This document shows, piece by piece, positions 16,132 through 26,333 of a stretch of DNA of 64,000 bases (within the stretch, counting starts at the first letter, position 1; every line of letters starts with the position of its first letter). The stretch spans positions 2,973,501 to 3,037,500 of the forward strand of contig NZ_CP043633.1 in assembly GCF_012974865.1 (NCBI RefSeq), written 5' to 3'. Under the pieces are notes generated by a model, which saw nothing but the letters and a program-made list of their open reading frames with translations, ran no database searches and was not told the origin of the DNA. The position numbers and the translations under genes are program-made. This DNA comes from Nonlabens sp. Ci31. GTDB lineage: Bacteria; Bacteroidota; Bacteroidia; Flavobacteriales; Flavobacteriaceae.

Positions 16132-19100
16132 ATGAAAGGATTTCTACTCCGAAAAATGAAAATAACGCCATATCTAATGGCTTTACTTTTCTTCATCTCA
16201 TTCAACACCATTTATGCTCAATGTCCAACAGTACCTGTTTCTCCTCAGGTAATTTGTGACGCTGCAGGTTTTGACTTTAATGATTTGAACGCATTTGCAA
16301 CACCAACACCTGGGAACAGCGTCCGCTGGTATCTAAATGCCACTGGTGGAACACCACTACAGCAATCACAACTTGTTAGACAAGGCACTTATTATGCTGG
16401 CGATCCATCTGGGACTTGCGGTACTCGACCAGCTTTGGTAGTGGACTTTACTGTAGATCCTAGTGGTCAAAGTCTGGATGCTATATTCTGCTCTAACGAG
16501 AACCCAACGATACAAACCTATATAAATAGAGCGCTTTCTATCAATGCACCTGCTGGTGGAAGTGTTCAGGTTTTTAGCGATTTTGCACTTACTAATTTGT
16601 TAAGTCCAGCAACGCCTTTATCAGGAAATGCTAATTACTTTATAGTTTTTGTTGATTCTGGTGGTTGTCGCAGCCAAATAGAAACAGGCAGTACTGCTGT
16701 ATTCCCTTCACCTGCGCCACCTGCGCCTCCAGCGGCTCAGCAATTTTGTTCAGATACCAATCCAACTATAGCTGATTTGATTCCCGGAACAACCGCTAAC
16801 TTCAATTGGTTCGAAAATGTGGATGGTTCTAATGATCCTATTCCACCGGCTTTGTTAGATACAGAAGCTTTAGTTGATGGAGCGACCTATTATGTTCAGG
16901 CAGATAATTTTTTCTGTGAAAGCGATGCGATTGCAGTTGTAGTTCAAATTGATGATCCTGTTGATGCAGGAATGAGTAATAGTTTGGATTATTGTGAGGA
17001 TAATATTCCCGCAGCAGATTTTGACTTATTTCCTTTATTAGGGCCTAATGCTGATTCTGGGGGTACTTGGACCGGTCCCTTGGCGACAGCTAACGGAGAT
17101 CAAGGAACAGTTAACATAAGTGGACAAGCAATAGGTGTTTATAATTTTGTATACACATTAACAGGTCCTGGCGCATGTCCAGATGAAACCTCTACGGTTA
17201 GTCTTGAGATTTTAGAAATTTTATCTTCTGGAACTCCTTCCGCATTAAATCCAGTAAGCTTTTGTGTATCTCAATTACCCGCAGCATATGACTTGACTTT
17301 TTTATTAGATAACGAAGACGCAGGAGGAACATGGACACAAGGAACAACGAGTATGGATCCAACGGTGACTTCACCTATAGATTTGACGTCATTTATACCA
17401 GGAACTTATGACTTTACATACAGTCAAAACTTAGCTCCTAATCCATGTCTAGAAGAATCTACAACCGTACAAGTTATCGTACTAGAAGATCCTAATGCTG
17501 GTGCAGCAGTAGTTACTGAATTTTGTGAAAATGACCTTAGCGTTATTTCTCCTTATGATTTGTTCAGCTCCTTAGATGGCTCTCAAGATAACAATCTTGG
17601 AACATGGACAGACGCAATGAATAATACCGTTTCCAACTCTTTAGATATTACTGCATTTACAGTTGCAGGAAGTCCTTATTCCTATACCTATACTATTAAT
17701 ATCGGTACTTGTAACAATTCTGAAACAATTGTAATTGAAATTTTACCTGCACCAGAGTCTGGCGCTTATATAGGAACTCCTTTTACAGTTTGTGAAGATC
17801 AAGCAGCGGCCAACTCGCCTTATGATCTTTTTAATTTACTCGATGGAACACAAGACACGAACGGAACTTGGTATGCTGGAAACACTTCTTCAGGAACTGC
17901 GGTAACCAACCCAATCGACTTAACAACATTAGGAAACGGAACATTTGATTTTACTTATGCTGTTCCAGCGATAGGCACTTGTACTGACGTTGATGTTGTG
18001 GTAACGGTAATCATCAATGAATTACCTAATACAGGAACTCCTACTCCATTCTTAGTTTGTGAAAATGAACTAGTAGCCAACTCTCCTTTAGATTTATTCG
18101 GTCAACTAGCTGGACAAGATGCTGGCGGGACTTGGTCTGATGACGATGCTACTGGCTCGTTAACAGGTAACAACGTCGATATTACAGGATTGGCAGTAGG
18201 GAACTATAATTTCTCCTACACCATCACTGATGGGAATTCGTGTACCAACAGCTCTATAGTTGTTGTAACCGTAGAACCTGCACCAGAGTCTGGCGCTTAT
18301 ATAGGAACTCCTTTTACAGTTTGTGAAGATCAAGCAGCGGCCAACTCGCCTTATGATCTTTTTAATTTACTCGATGGAACACAAGACACGAACGGAACTT
18401 GGTATGCTGGAAATACTTCTTCAGGAACTGCGGTAACCAACCCAATCGACTTAACAACATTAGGAAACGGAACATTTGATTTTACTTATGCTGTTCCAGC
18501 GATAGGCACTTGTACTGACGTTGATGTTGTGGTAACGGTAATCATCAATGAATTACCTAATACAGGAACTCCTACTCCATTCTTAGTTTGTGAAAATGAA
18601 CTAGTAGCCAACTCTCCTTTAGATTTATTCGGTCAACTAGCTGGACAAGATGCTGGCGGGACTTGGTCTGATGACGATGCTACTGGCTCGTTAACAGGTA
18701 ACAACGTCGATATTACAGGATTGGCAGTAGGGAACTATAATTTTTCCTACACCATCACTGATGGGAATTTGTGTACCAATAGCTCTATAGTTGTTGTAAC
18801 CGTAGAACCTGCACCAGAGTCTGGCGCTTATATAGGAACTCCTTTTACAGTTTGTGAAGATCAAGCAGCGGCCAACTCGCCTTATGATCTTTTTAATTTA
18901 CTCGATGGAACACAAGACACGAACGGAACTTGGTATGCTGGAAACACTTCTTCAGGAACTGCGGTAACCAACCCAATCGACTTAACAACATTAGGAAACG
19001 GAACATTTGATTTTACTTATGCTGTTCCAGCGATAGGCACTTGTACTGACGTTGATGTTGTGGTAACGGTAATCATCAATGAATTACCTAATACAGGAAC

Positions 19101-22100
19101 TCCTACTCCATTCTTAGTTTGTGAAAATGAACTAGTAGCCAACTCTCCTTTAGATTTATTCGGTCAACTAGCTGGACAAGATGCTGGCGGGACTTGGTCT
19201 GATGACGATGCTACTGGCTCGTTAACAGGTAACAACGTCGATATTACAGGATTGGCAGTAGGGAACTATAATTTCTCCTACACCATCACTGATGGGAATT
19301 TGTGTACCAATAGCTCTATAGTTGTTGTAACCGTAGAACCTGCACCAGAGTCTGGCGCTTATATAGGAACTCCTTTTACAGTTTGTGAAGATCAAGCAGC
19401 GGCCAACTCGCCTTATGATCTTTTTAATTTACTCGATGGAACACAAGACACGAACGGAACTTGGTATGCTGGAAATACTTCTTCAGGAACTGCGGTAACC
19501 AACCCAATCGACTTAACAACATTAGGAAACGGAACATTTGATTTTACTTATGCTGTTCCAGCGATAGGCACTTGTACTGACGTTGATGTTGTGGTAACGG
19601 TAATCATCAATGAATTACCTAATACAGGAACTCCTACTCCATTCTTAGTTTGTGAAAATGAACTAGTAGCCAACTCTCCTTTAGATTTATTCGGTCAACT
19701 AGCTGGACAAGATGCTGGTGGAACTTGGTCTGATGACGATGCTACTGGCTCGTTAACAGGTAACAACGTCGATATTACAGGATTGGCAGTAGGGAACTAT
19801 AATTTTTCCTACACCATCACTGATGGGAATTTGTGTACCAACAGCTCTACAGTTTTGGTAACCGTAGAACCTGCACCAGAGTCTGGCGCTTATATAGGAA
19901 CTCCTTTTACAGTTTGTGAAGATCAAGCAGCGGCCAACTCGCCTTATGATCTTTTTAATTTACTCGATGGAACACAAGACACGAACGGAACTTGGTATGC
20001 TGGAAACACTTCTTCAGGAACTGCGGTAACCAACCCAATCGACTTAACAACATTAGGAAACGGAACATTTGATTTTACTTATGCTGTTCCAGCGATAGGC
20101 ACTTGTACGGATGTTGATGTAACGGTTACGGTAATCATTAATGCGCTTACCGAGGCAGGAACAGCTGCAGCATTTGTAGTTTGTGCAAATGAATTGGCTG
20201 CTAACTCTCCTTTAGATTTATTCGGCCAATTGGCTGGACAAGATGCTGGTGGAAACTGGTCTGATGATGATGCAACAATGGCCTTAACCGGAAATACGGT
20301 TGATCTAACTGGATTGGTTGTAGGTGACTATAACTTTACCTATACCGTTACTAATGGAGCTTGTTCAGATACAGCAACAGTACTCGTTAGTGTACTGGAT
20401 GCTCCTAATGCCGGTACTGCAACCGACTTAGATATATGTCTTTCAGATGTTTCCACAGGACAAACGCTAGATTTATTTACTCAGTTAAATGGAAATGATG
20501 CTGGTGGAAACTGGACTGATGATGGTCTAACGGGGGAACTCACGGGTTCTATTTTAAATATCTCTGCTTTATCTACGGGTGTTTATAATTTCACGTATGG
20601 GGTAACTCCTTCTGCCACTTGTAGTGCAGATATGGAAACGGTACAAATAACGATAAACAACATTGCTGCTCCCACTGCTCCTGCTATACAAGACTTTTGC
20701 GATCAAGCAACTGTTGCTGATTTATCAGCTATGGGGAATGCAGTGATATGGTATGAAGATGCGACATTAATGAATCCATTAATAGGCACAGACGCTCTGC
20801 TAGATGGAGAAAATTATTTTGCTACACAAACAGATGCGATAACCAATTGTGAATCCAACGACAGTATTACCGTAACAGTAAATATATTTGTATCACCTAA
20901 TTCTGGTGTTGCAGTGCCACTTTCTGTATGTAATGATCAAACTATGGTCGATTTGTTTACTGCTTTAGATGGTACACAGGATATAGGTGGTGCTTGGATC
21001 GACACAGATGCTACTATGGCATTGACAGGAAATCTATTTGACGCAACCGCAGTAGTTGCTGGAACTTATAGCTTTGAACATATGGCAAGTGCAACAGCAC
21101 CTTGTACAGATGCTTCAACCATTGTAATGGTAACTGTAGAAGCTCCGGTAGACGCTGGTACAGATGCTATTTTAGACGCTTGTACTGACAATGGAACAAC
21201 AGATTTATTTAACTTATTAGGAACTGCTACTACTGGTGGAACTTGGACTCCTGCTCTAGCTAGTGTTAGTGGTGTATTTGATCCAGCTATAGATCTTGCA
21301 GCTACTTATACCTACACCGTTACCAGTTCTTGTAACACATCTTCAGCTGATGTTATCGTTACTATTACCGAAGCTCCTGATGCTGGAACAGATAACATAA
21401 TTTCTACTTGTATATCTGATGGTACAATTGACTTATTAAGTCAATTAGGTGGTACACCTGACGCGACCGGAACTTGGTTTCCATTACTAGATAGTGGTAC
21501 TAATATATTTGACCCAACTGTAGACGTTGCAGGAACCTATACGTATACTGTTACCGCAACTTCTCCATGTGCAACAGATGCTTCTGCTACCTTAGATATT
21601 CAAGTGGATGAAAGTGCAGCGCCTACTTTGATAAGCGCTACTCTTGATTTTTGTACGAGTGATGATCCAACAGTAATCGATCTAGATACAGCTGTAACTG
21701 GAGATATGATTTTATGGTATAATGCTATTGATGCAACTATTCCATTAGCAGCAACAGACACTCTTACAGATGGAACCACTTATTTTGCTTCTCAAACAGA
21801 AGCAAATGGATGTGAATCGAGTATCAGAACTGAAGTAATGGTAACGGTAGGAGATGCATCAACTCCTATTTTAGATCAAGGTGGAGAACTCTTCTGTATC
21901 AACGATAATCCTACTTTGCAACAGCTTACTCTGAACGTATTGGAATATGATTCTATTGCAAATAATGTTGTTTGGTACGATACGGTTGATGGTATGAATG
22001 CTTTACCACTCTCTACAATTATGACAGATGGTACTTCTTATTACGCTGTTTTAATAGATGCAGCAAGTGGTTGTCAAAGTAGCCTAAGATTAGAAGTTAC

Positions 22101-22410
22101 GGTAGATTTATCGGCTTGTGGAAATCTGGTAATTCCAGATGGTTTTTCACCTAATGGTGATGGAGTAAATGATACTTTTGATATTGATAACTTAAACTTT
22201 CTTTATCCTAACTTCAGTATAGAGTTTTATAACCGATATGGAAGTCGTGTTTATGACGGAACTGCCAATACACCTAGATTTAACGGTTTCAGTAATCAAT
22301 CGGCCTTATTGAGTGACGGAGAGTTACCAGTAGGCGTTTATTACTACATCCTGAAATACAATGATGGAACTACAAAACCATCCCAAGGTAGAATTTACTT
22401 AAGCCGATAG
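16132..22410 (+). CDS. Giant repeat-containing T9SS type B surface protein
   Basis: A 2092-residue secreted protein. The signal peptide ends near residue 30 (IYAQ), and a second possible start is the Met at codon 9 (MKITPYLMALL). The body is made of Ig-like modules of about 88 residues, each with two cysteines and a pattern like VCE-NSP-DLF-L-G-QD-GTW. Residues 540-1247 are four almost identical 177-residue units, each made of two modules. A fifth unit is identical for about 78 residues and then diverges. The C-terminal 95 residues are a type B sorting domain (IPDGFSPNGDGVNDTFD, EFYNRYGSRVYDG), so it is exported by T9SS and held at the cell surface. It is followed by PorP/SprF and OmpA genes, the usual partners. 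It is probably an adhesin or motility-related filament (inference). Confidence 0.9.
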   Translation: MKGFLLRKMKITPYLMALLFFISFNTIYAQCPTVPVSPQVICDAAGFDFNDLNAFATPTPGNSVRWYLNATGGTPLQQSQLVRQGTYYAGDPSGTCGTRPALVVDFTVDPSGQSLDAIFCSNENPTIQTYINRALSINAPAGGSVQVFSDFALTNLLSPATPLSGNANYFIVFVDSGGCRSQIETGSTAVFPSPAPPAPPAAQQFCSDTNPTIADLIPGTTANFNWFENVDGSNDPIPPALLDTEALVDGATYYVQADNFFCESDAIAVVVQIDDPVDAGMSNSLDYCEDNIPAADFDLFPLLGPNADSGGTWTGPLATANGDQGTVNISGQAIGVYNFVYTLTGPGACPDETSTVSLEILEILSSGTPSALNPVSFCVSQLPAAYDLTFLLDNEDAGGTWTQGTTSMDPTVTSPIDLTSFIPGTYDFTYSQNLAPNPCLEESTTVQVIVLEDPNAGAAVVTEFCENDLSVISPYDLFSSLDGSQDNNLGTWTDAMNNTVSNSLDITAFTVAGSPYSYTYTINIGTCNNSETIVIEILPAPESGAYIGTPFTVCEDQAAANSPYDLFNLLDGTQDTNGTWYAGNTSSGTAVTNPIDLTTLGNGTFDFTYAVPAIGTCTDVDVVVTVIINELPNTGTPTPFLVCENELVANSPLDLFGQLAGQDAGGTWSDDDATGSLTGNNVDITGLAVGNYNFSYTITDGNSCTNSSIVVVTVEPAPESGAYIGTPFTVCEDQAAANSPYDLFNLLDGTQDTNGTWYAGNTSSGTAVTNPIDLTTLGNGTFDFTYAVPAIGTCTDVDVVVTVIINELPNTGTPTPFLVCENELVANSPLDLFGQLAGQDAGGTWSDDDATGSLTGNNVDITGLAVGNYNFSYTITDGNLCTNSSIVVVTVEPAPESGAYIGTPFTVCEDQAAANSPYDLFNLLDGTQDTNGTWYAGNTSSGTAVTNPIDLTTLGNGTFDFTYAVPAIGTCTDVDVVVTVIINELPNTGTPTPFLVCENELVANSPLDLFGQLAGQDAGGTWSDDDATGSLTGNNVDITGLAVGNYNFSYTITDGNLCTNSSIVVVTVEPAPESGAYIGTPFTVCEDQAAANSPYDLFNLLDGTQDTNGTWYAGNTSSGTAVTNPIDLTTLGNGTFDFTYAVPAIGTCTDVDVVVTVIINELPNTGTPTPFLVCENELVANSPLDLFGQLAGQDAGGTWSDDDATGSLTGNNVDITGLAVGNYNFSYTITDGNLCTNSSTVLVTVEPAPESGAYIGTPFTVCEDQAAANSPYDLFNLLDGTQDTNGTWYAGNTSSGTAVTNPIDLTTLGNGTFDFTYAVPAIGTCTDVDVTVTVIINALTEAGTAAAFVVCANELAANSPLDLFGQLAGQDAGGNWSDDDATMALTGNTVDLTGLVVGDYNFTYTVTNGACSDTATVLVSVLDAPNAGTATDLDICLSDVSTGQTLDLFTQLNGNDAGGNWTDDGLTGELTGSILNISALSTGVYNFTYGVTPSATCSADMETVQITINNIAAPTAPAIQDFCDQATVADLSAMGNAVIWYEDATLMNPLIGTDALLDGENYFATQTDAITNCESNDSITVTVNIFVSPNSGVAVPLSVCNDQTMVDLFTALDGTQDIGGAWIDTDATMALTGNLFDATAVVAGTYSFEHMASATAPCTDASTIVMVTVEAPVDAGTDAILDACTDNGTTDLFNLLGTATTGGTWTPALASVSGVFDPAIDLAATYTYTVTSSCNTSSADVIVTITEAPDAGTDNIISTCISDGTIDLLSQLGGTPDATGTWFPLLDSGTNIFDPTVDVAGTYTYTVTATSPCATDASATLDIQVDESAAPTLISATLDFCTSDDPTVIDLDTAVTGDMILWYNAIDATIPLAATDTLTDGTTYFASQTEANGCESSIRTEVMVTVGDASTPILDQGGELFCINDNPTLQQLTLNVLEYDSIANNVVWYDTVDGMNALPLSTIMTDGTSYYAVLIDAASGCQSSLRLEVTVDLSACGNLVIPDGFSPNGDGVNDTFDIDNLNFLYPNFSIEFYNRYGSRVYDGTANTPRFNGFSNQSALLSDGELPVGVYYYILKYNDGTTKPSQGRIYLSR
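17749..19872 (+). repeat. Four tandem 531-bp coding repeats, plus a partial fifth
   Basis: The unit starts recur at 17749, 18280, 18811, 19342 and 19873, exactly 531 bp (177 codons) apart. Copies are nearly identical in DNA. Silent differences alternate: the AACACT/AATACT site and the TTCTCC/TTTTCC site agree between copies 1 and 3 and between copies 2 and 4. This pattern points to duplication of a 1062-bp double unit. Copy 5 keeps identity to about 20107. Confidence 0.95.
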
Positions 22411-22435
22411 TCACTCCAAGAAAGAAATAAACAAA

Positions 22436-23386
22436 ATGAAAAATTTTAATATAACACCATTACTAATTGTATTGATCGGTATGCTTTCCTTGAGCACGGT
22501 TGCTCAACAGGATCCGCAGTTTACCCAATACATGTATAATCAAAGTATTCTAAACCCGGCTTATGCTACTGCAAATAAGTCGGAAATTAATGTAGGTGCT
22601 TTGTATAGATCACAATGGGTAGGACTAGAGGGTGCTCCCAAGACAGCTTCCTTATTTGTTCATTACCCAGTAAGTGACCGCGTGGAAGTGGGAATATCTT
22701 TTACAAACGATGATATAGGAAACGTCGTTACAGAAAACAATATCTATGCAGATTTTGCCTATGTATTGCCTGTTTCTGAAACTGCTAAACTTTCCTTGGG
22801 TATAAAAGCGGGTCTTACTTTATTTGATGCTAACTTTAACGGTTTTAACCTTCAGTCCGGTGGCGTTGATACTGATGTTGCTTTTAATGAAAATGTAACT
22901 CAAAGCTTTCCTAATGTAGGTTTAGGAGGTTTTTATTTTACAGATAAATTCTATGTAGGTTTATCAGCTCCTAATTTATTAGCGGCGACACATTTAGAAA
23001 ATGAAAACGGTATACAGTCTACTGGTGTTCAAGACATTCATTTTTTCTTAAACAGTGGTTATGTATTTGATATCAATCCAGACTTAAAGTTCAAACCTTC
23101 TTTTTTACTTAAAGGTGTAAAAGGAGCTCCTTTATCTGCAGATCTGAATGCAAACTTCTTGTTCAATGATACATTAGAGGCCGGTATCGGATATCGTTTA
23201 GATGACTCTGTTAGTGCCTTGGTTAATTTTAAAGTATCTCCAGAACTTAGATTGGGTTATGCATATGATTACACTACAAGTAATTTAGGTAACTTTAATT
23301 CTGGATCTCACGAGATCATTTTATTGTATAACGTTAAAACAAAATTCTGGAGAGGCGGTTACGATCGCTCCCCTAGATTTTTCTAA
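22436..23386 (+). CDS. PorP/SprF family outer-membrane protein
   Basis: A 316-residue outer-membrane barrel protein. After the signal peptide (about 1-23, ending TVAQ) comes DPQFTQYMYNQSILNPAYA, the family's unmistakable N-terminal motif. The rest alternates as amphipathic strands to a C-terminal barrel end. SprF-type proteins help a cognate type B substrate to pass to or stay on the surface. It starts 25 bp after the giant T9SS protein gene and 20 bp before the OmpA gene, so the three probably form one operon and work together. Confidence 0.92.
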   Translation: MKNFNITPLLIVLIGMLSLSTVAQQDPQFTQYMYNQSILNPAYATANKSEINVGALYRSQWVGLEGAPKTASLFVHYPVSDRVEVGISFTNDDIGNVVTENNIYADFAYVLPVSETAKLSLGIKAGLTLFDANFNGFNLQSGGVDTDVAFNENVTQSFPNVGLGGFYFTDKFYVGLSAPNLLAATHLENENGIQSTGVQDIHFFLNSGYVFDINPDLKFKPSFLLKGVKGAPLSADLNANFLFNDTLEAGIGYRLDDSVSALVNFKVSPELRLGYAYDYTTSNLGNFNSGSHEIILLYNVKTKFWRGGYDRSPRFF

Positions 23387-23406
23387 ACCTATTCACCACC
23401 ATACTT

Positions 23407-25290
23407 ATGAGATTAATAATTACTTTATTGATGACCGCACTGCTAGCAGGAAATTATAGCAATGCCCAGAATTTAAGTCTGAAAAAGACTGATAAATTAT
23501 TCAAAAACCAGGCGTATACGGAAGCCATAGCTAACTATAAAAACTTGGAGGCTTCTGAAGAAGTTCTTCAAAAGCTAGCAGACTCTTATTATTACACCAA
23601 TGATTTTGAAAACGCAGCAAAGACATACACGAAGCTTAAAGATAAATACAACGATATTATAGACAAAGATCGTGTCTATAGATATGCACAATCACTTCTT
23701 GCTATTAAGGAATATCAAAAAGCAGATGTCTATTTAAAATCTTACTATGGTAAAGATTGGAACACAGAAGAGTTTCTCTTTGAACTAAAAAGAACCACTC
23801 CTCACGTTTTTGAAGTAGAGGCAATTGCAAATAAAGGATCTAAAAGTGATTTTGGCCTGTCTTTTATAGATGGGAAAAATGTTGCTTTTGCTTCTTCTCG
23901 TAATATGGAACGACCTGTTTACTCTTGGAATGGGTTACCTTATTTGGATCTTTATGAAGCGCAATTAAATGGTGTTACACTAAGTAAAGTGGCTCCTTTT
24001 TCTGAAGAAATAAATACAGCTCTTCATGAGAGTAATGCCGTATTTACCAATAAAGGCAAAGTGATGTATTTCAACCGTAACAACGAAAAGCGTGTTAAAA
24101 TAGATGGCGAAAGAATTTCTAACATTCAATTGTACCGTGCAGAAAAAGTGGATAATATATGGACAAATGTGACTTTATTACCTTTTAATAATGAATTATA
24201 TAGTGTGGAACATCCTTCTATCAGTAAAGACGGTAAGACACTTTACTTTTCAAGCAATATGTCTGGTGGGTACGGTGAATTTGATATCTATAAAGTAGCG
24301 ATTAATGATGATGGTTCTTATGGCGCTCCTGTTAATTTAGGAGCTTCAATAAATACTGCTTATAGAGATCAATTTCCTTATATCAGTAATATCAACACTT
24401 TGTATTATGCCACTAACGGTAAACAAGGATTGGGTGGATTGGATATACATAGGGCAAACATGGTGAATGGTGCCTTTGACACTCCTATTAATTTGGGTAC
24501 TAGTATCAATAGTTCTAACGATGACTATGCTTTTGTAATTGATGAAGCAACTAATGAGAGTTATTTTTCTTCCAATAGAGATGGTTTAGATCAAATTTAT
24601 ACAGGAAAAAGAGAGGAAAATATGCTTACTAAATATCAGGTAGTAGGTGTCGTACAAGACAGCATCAGTAAAAAGACATTACCTGCTTCACTTGTTTCCT
24701 TATTGGATGAGCGCGGAGTTGTTATAGACGACATGATCACCGGTAATGACGCTTCTTATATATTTAAAATTGAGCCAAATAAGAAATATACAGTACGTGC
24801 TACTCGCAAGTTATATATTCCTCAGAATGTAGATTTCTCTACAGATAAGAATGGAAAAATTAGTCATGATATATTTTTAACGCTTCTCTCCTATCAAGAT
24901 GCTGAAGAAACTATAAATCCAGATCGCAAGGGAGATGTACAAGTTGAGTTAGAACAAATATTCTTTGATTTTGATAAAGCGGTCATTAGACCTCAAGCTG
25001 CTGCTACTTTAGATGATCTTGTTGCCATCATGAACAAGTATCCAGAAATGCACGTGGAAGTATCTGCTCACACGGATGTTCGTGGATCTAGTGAATACAA
25101 CCTTATTTTGTCTAATCAGCGTGCAGCTTCTACAATGGAATACTTGATCAGTCAAGGGATTCAAGAGAACAGATTACGCAGTATAGGCTATGGTGAGATG
25201 CAACCACTTAATGATTGCGTTAAAGAAGGTATTTGTACTGATGAAGAATATGACATCAACCGTCGTTGCGAATTTAAAGTGATGCAATAA
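23407..25290 (+). CDS. OmpA family protein with TPR and PD40 repeats
   Basis: A 627-residue envelope protein. Following the signal peptide (ending NAQ, about residue 20) come TPR-like helices (about 25-125), a PD40-type beta-propeller region (about 150-400, with repeated phrases such as HPSISKDGKTLYFSSNMSG), a carboxypeptidase-regulatory-like beta sandwich (about 410-500) and an OmpA peptidoglycan-binding domain (about 510-627: FFDFDKAVIRPQA, HTDVRGSSEYN, RAASTMEYL, NRRCEF). It probably anchors the surface assembly to peptidoglycan. This architecture regularly follows PorP/SprF genes in flavobacteria. A strong terminator closes the operon. Confidence 0.9.
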   Translation: MRLIITLLMTALLAGNYSNAQNLSLKKTDKLFKNQAYTEAIANYKNLEASEEVLQKLADSYYYTNDFENAAKTYTKLKDKYNDIIDKDRVYRYAQSLLAIKEYQKADVYLKSYYGKDWNTEEFLFELKRTTPHVFEVEAIANKGSKSDFGLSFIDGKNVAFASSRNMERPVYSWNGLPYLDLYEAQLNGVTLSKVAPFSEEINTALHESNAVFTNKGKVMYFNRNNEKRVKIDGERISNIQLYRAEKVDNIWTNVTLLPFNNELYSVEHPSISKDGKTLYFSSNMSGGYGEFDIYKVAINDDGSYGAPVNLGASINTAYRDQFPYISNINTLYYATNGKQGLGGLDIHRANMVNGAFDTPINLGTSINSSNDDYAFVIDEATNESYFSSNRDGLDQIYTGKREENMLTKYQVVGVVQDSISKKTLPASLVSLLDERGVVIDDMITGNDASYIFKIEPNKKYTVRATRKLYIPQNVDFSTDKNGKISHDIFLTLLSYQDAEETINPDRKGDVQVELEQIFFDFDKAVIRPQAAATLDDLVAIMNKYPEMHVEVSAHTDVRGSSEYNLILSNQRAASTMEYLISQGIQENRLRSIGYGEMQPLNDCVKEGICTDEEYDINRRCEFKVMQ

Positions 25291-25308
25291 GAAATATATA
25301 AAACTCTT

Positions 25309-25347
25309 AAAATCCCAATAACTCTTTGTAGTTATTGGGATTTTTTT
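25309..25347 (+). terminator. Rho-independent terminator of the surface-protein operon
   Basis: AATCCCAATAACT pairs with AGTTATTGGGATT across a 6-nt loop (CTTTGT), followed by a T run, 20 bp after the OmpA-family stop codon. Confidence 0.9.
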
Positions 25348-25370
25348 GTTGGAGGTATTTATAATGGTGA

Positions 25371-25386
25371 CGCTTTCGCGAAAGCG
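25371..25386. repeat. Dispersed palindrome, copy 4
   Basis: CGCTTTCGCGAAAGCG, a perfect 16-bp palindrome in the intergenic region after the terminator of the surface-protein operon. Confidence 0.85.
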
Positions 25387-25552
25387 AGAACAACATCATT
25401 GCTTAAACCTTGATAAATAAGCTGGAAGTAAATCTGTATGAATAGGTATTTTTCAGATGAAAGCCTAAAACTTTACTAAAGCTATACTAATAATTTTATA
25501 AATACTGTTACATCGGCCTACAACTAGTTTAATTTAGAATAAAACCAATAAA

Positions 25553-25858
25553 ATGACTATTCAATTTAATTACCAACACGTTTCGGGAAGCACCGAACTA
25601 GAGAATTATACAAAAGATAAATTACAAACTATTTTTGATCGATACAGCTGGGTCACTAGAGCTGATGTGTTTTTTATAGCAGAGAACACTTCTAGCGATC
25701 AAACTGGAATGATCGCTCAAATTAGATTGAGCGCTCCAGGACCACGTCTATTTGCCGAAGAAAGTCACGACACATTTACAGAATCGGTAAGTAAGGTAGT
25801 AGACCAGCTTAAAACCCAGTGCGAAAAGAGAAAAGCAACTATAATACCACATTCCTAA
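25553..25858 (+). CDS. HPF/RaiA family ribosome hibernation factor
   Basis: A 101-residue protein with the beta-alpha-beta-beta-beta-alpha layout of the HPF/RaiA (S30AE) family: MTIQFNYQHVSGSTELENYTKDKL, then the second and third strands and the final helix DQLKTQCEKRKA. It is the short form, without the C-terminal dimerisation domain of long HPF. Family members bind the 30S decoding region and silence ribosomes in stationary phase. It is followed 1 bp later by an ArsC/Spx-like gene, and both are closed by a terminator at 26281. Confidence 0.85.
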   Translation: MTIQFNYQHVSGSTELENYTKDKLQTIFDRYSWVTRADVFFIAENTSSDQTGMIAQIRLSAPGPRLFAEESHDTFTESVSKVVDQLKTQCEKRKATIIPHS

Positions 25859-25859
25859 G

Positions 25860-26261
25860 ATGATATCTCTAGCTACAAATCACAGACAGATTATCTTAAT
25901 TTACAATTCAAATCAAAAAAGTCATCGGGAGATTTATGCTTATGCAAAAGCAGCAGGTAAAGAATTGCTTGCTATAGATGTTTCCAAAGATACCATTGCA
26001 GGAACTGTATGGACAGAAATAGCAGATGTGCTTCAAGTCAATATAAGTGATCTGCTGCATACAGATCATTCCTCTTATGAAAATAAATATGGTAAAGGAC
26101 ATCTGATAGATGACACTGGAGCCATTAAAACGCTTCAAAAAGACCCTGAAATGCTTCAGTATCCCCTTGCCATAGAAGGCAATAAAGGAATAGAAGTGAA
26201 ATTGTATAATGAAATGTTGAAATTATTTGATGTGGATACAGCAGCAATTAAAATCCCGTAA
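25860..26261 (+). CDS. ArsC/Spx-like protein lacking the active-site cysteine
   Basis: A 133-residue protein with the thioredoxin-like fold of the arsenate reductase ArsC/Spx family. The N-terminal strand IILIYNSNQKSHREIYAYA corresponds to the YxxxxCxxS segment of ArsC, but no cysteine is present anywhere in the protein. The later segment MLQYPLAIEGNKGIEVKLYNE matches the ArsC LLxxPIxxxGxK region. It is therefore not a redox enzyme. A binding or regulatory role, as for Spx, is more likely. It is coupled to the HPF gene (1 bp between stop and start), which suggests a joint role in stationary phase or stress (inference). Confidence 0.75.
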   Translation: MISLATNHRQIILIYNSNQKSHREIYAYAKAAGKELLAIDVSKDTIAGTVWTEIADVLQVNISDLLHTDHSSYENKYGKGHLIDDTGAIKTLQKDPEMLQYPLAIEGNKGIEVKLYNEMLKLFDVDTAAIKIP

Positions 26262-26280
26262 TATATTTAATACCAAACTT

Positions 26281-26310
26281 AAAAATCCAGCTTTGTAAAG
26301 CTGGATTTTT
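26281..26310 (+). terminator. Rho-independent terminator
   Basis: AAAAATCCAGCTTT-GT-AAAGCTGGATTTTT, a perfect 14-bp stem with a 2-nt loop, between the ArsC/Spx-like gene and the terC-like gene. Confidence 0.92.
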
Positions 26311-26333
26311 ATATTTTACACCTATCTTTCCTT

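Noticed and set aside
26262..26333. Manganese (yybP-ykoY) riboswitch before the terC-like gene
   Set aside because: The gap is only 72 bp and mostly occupied by the upstream terminator.
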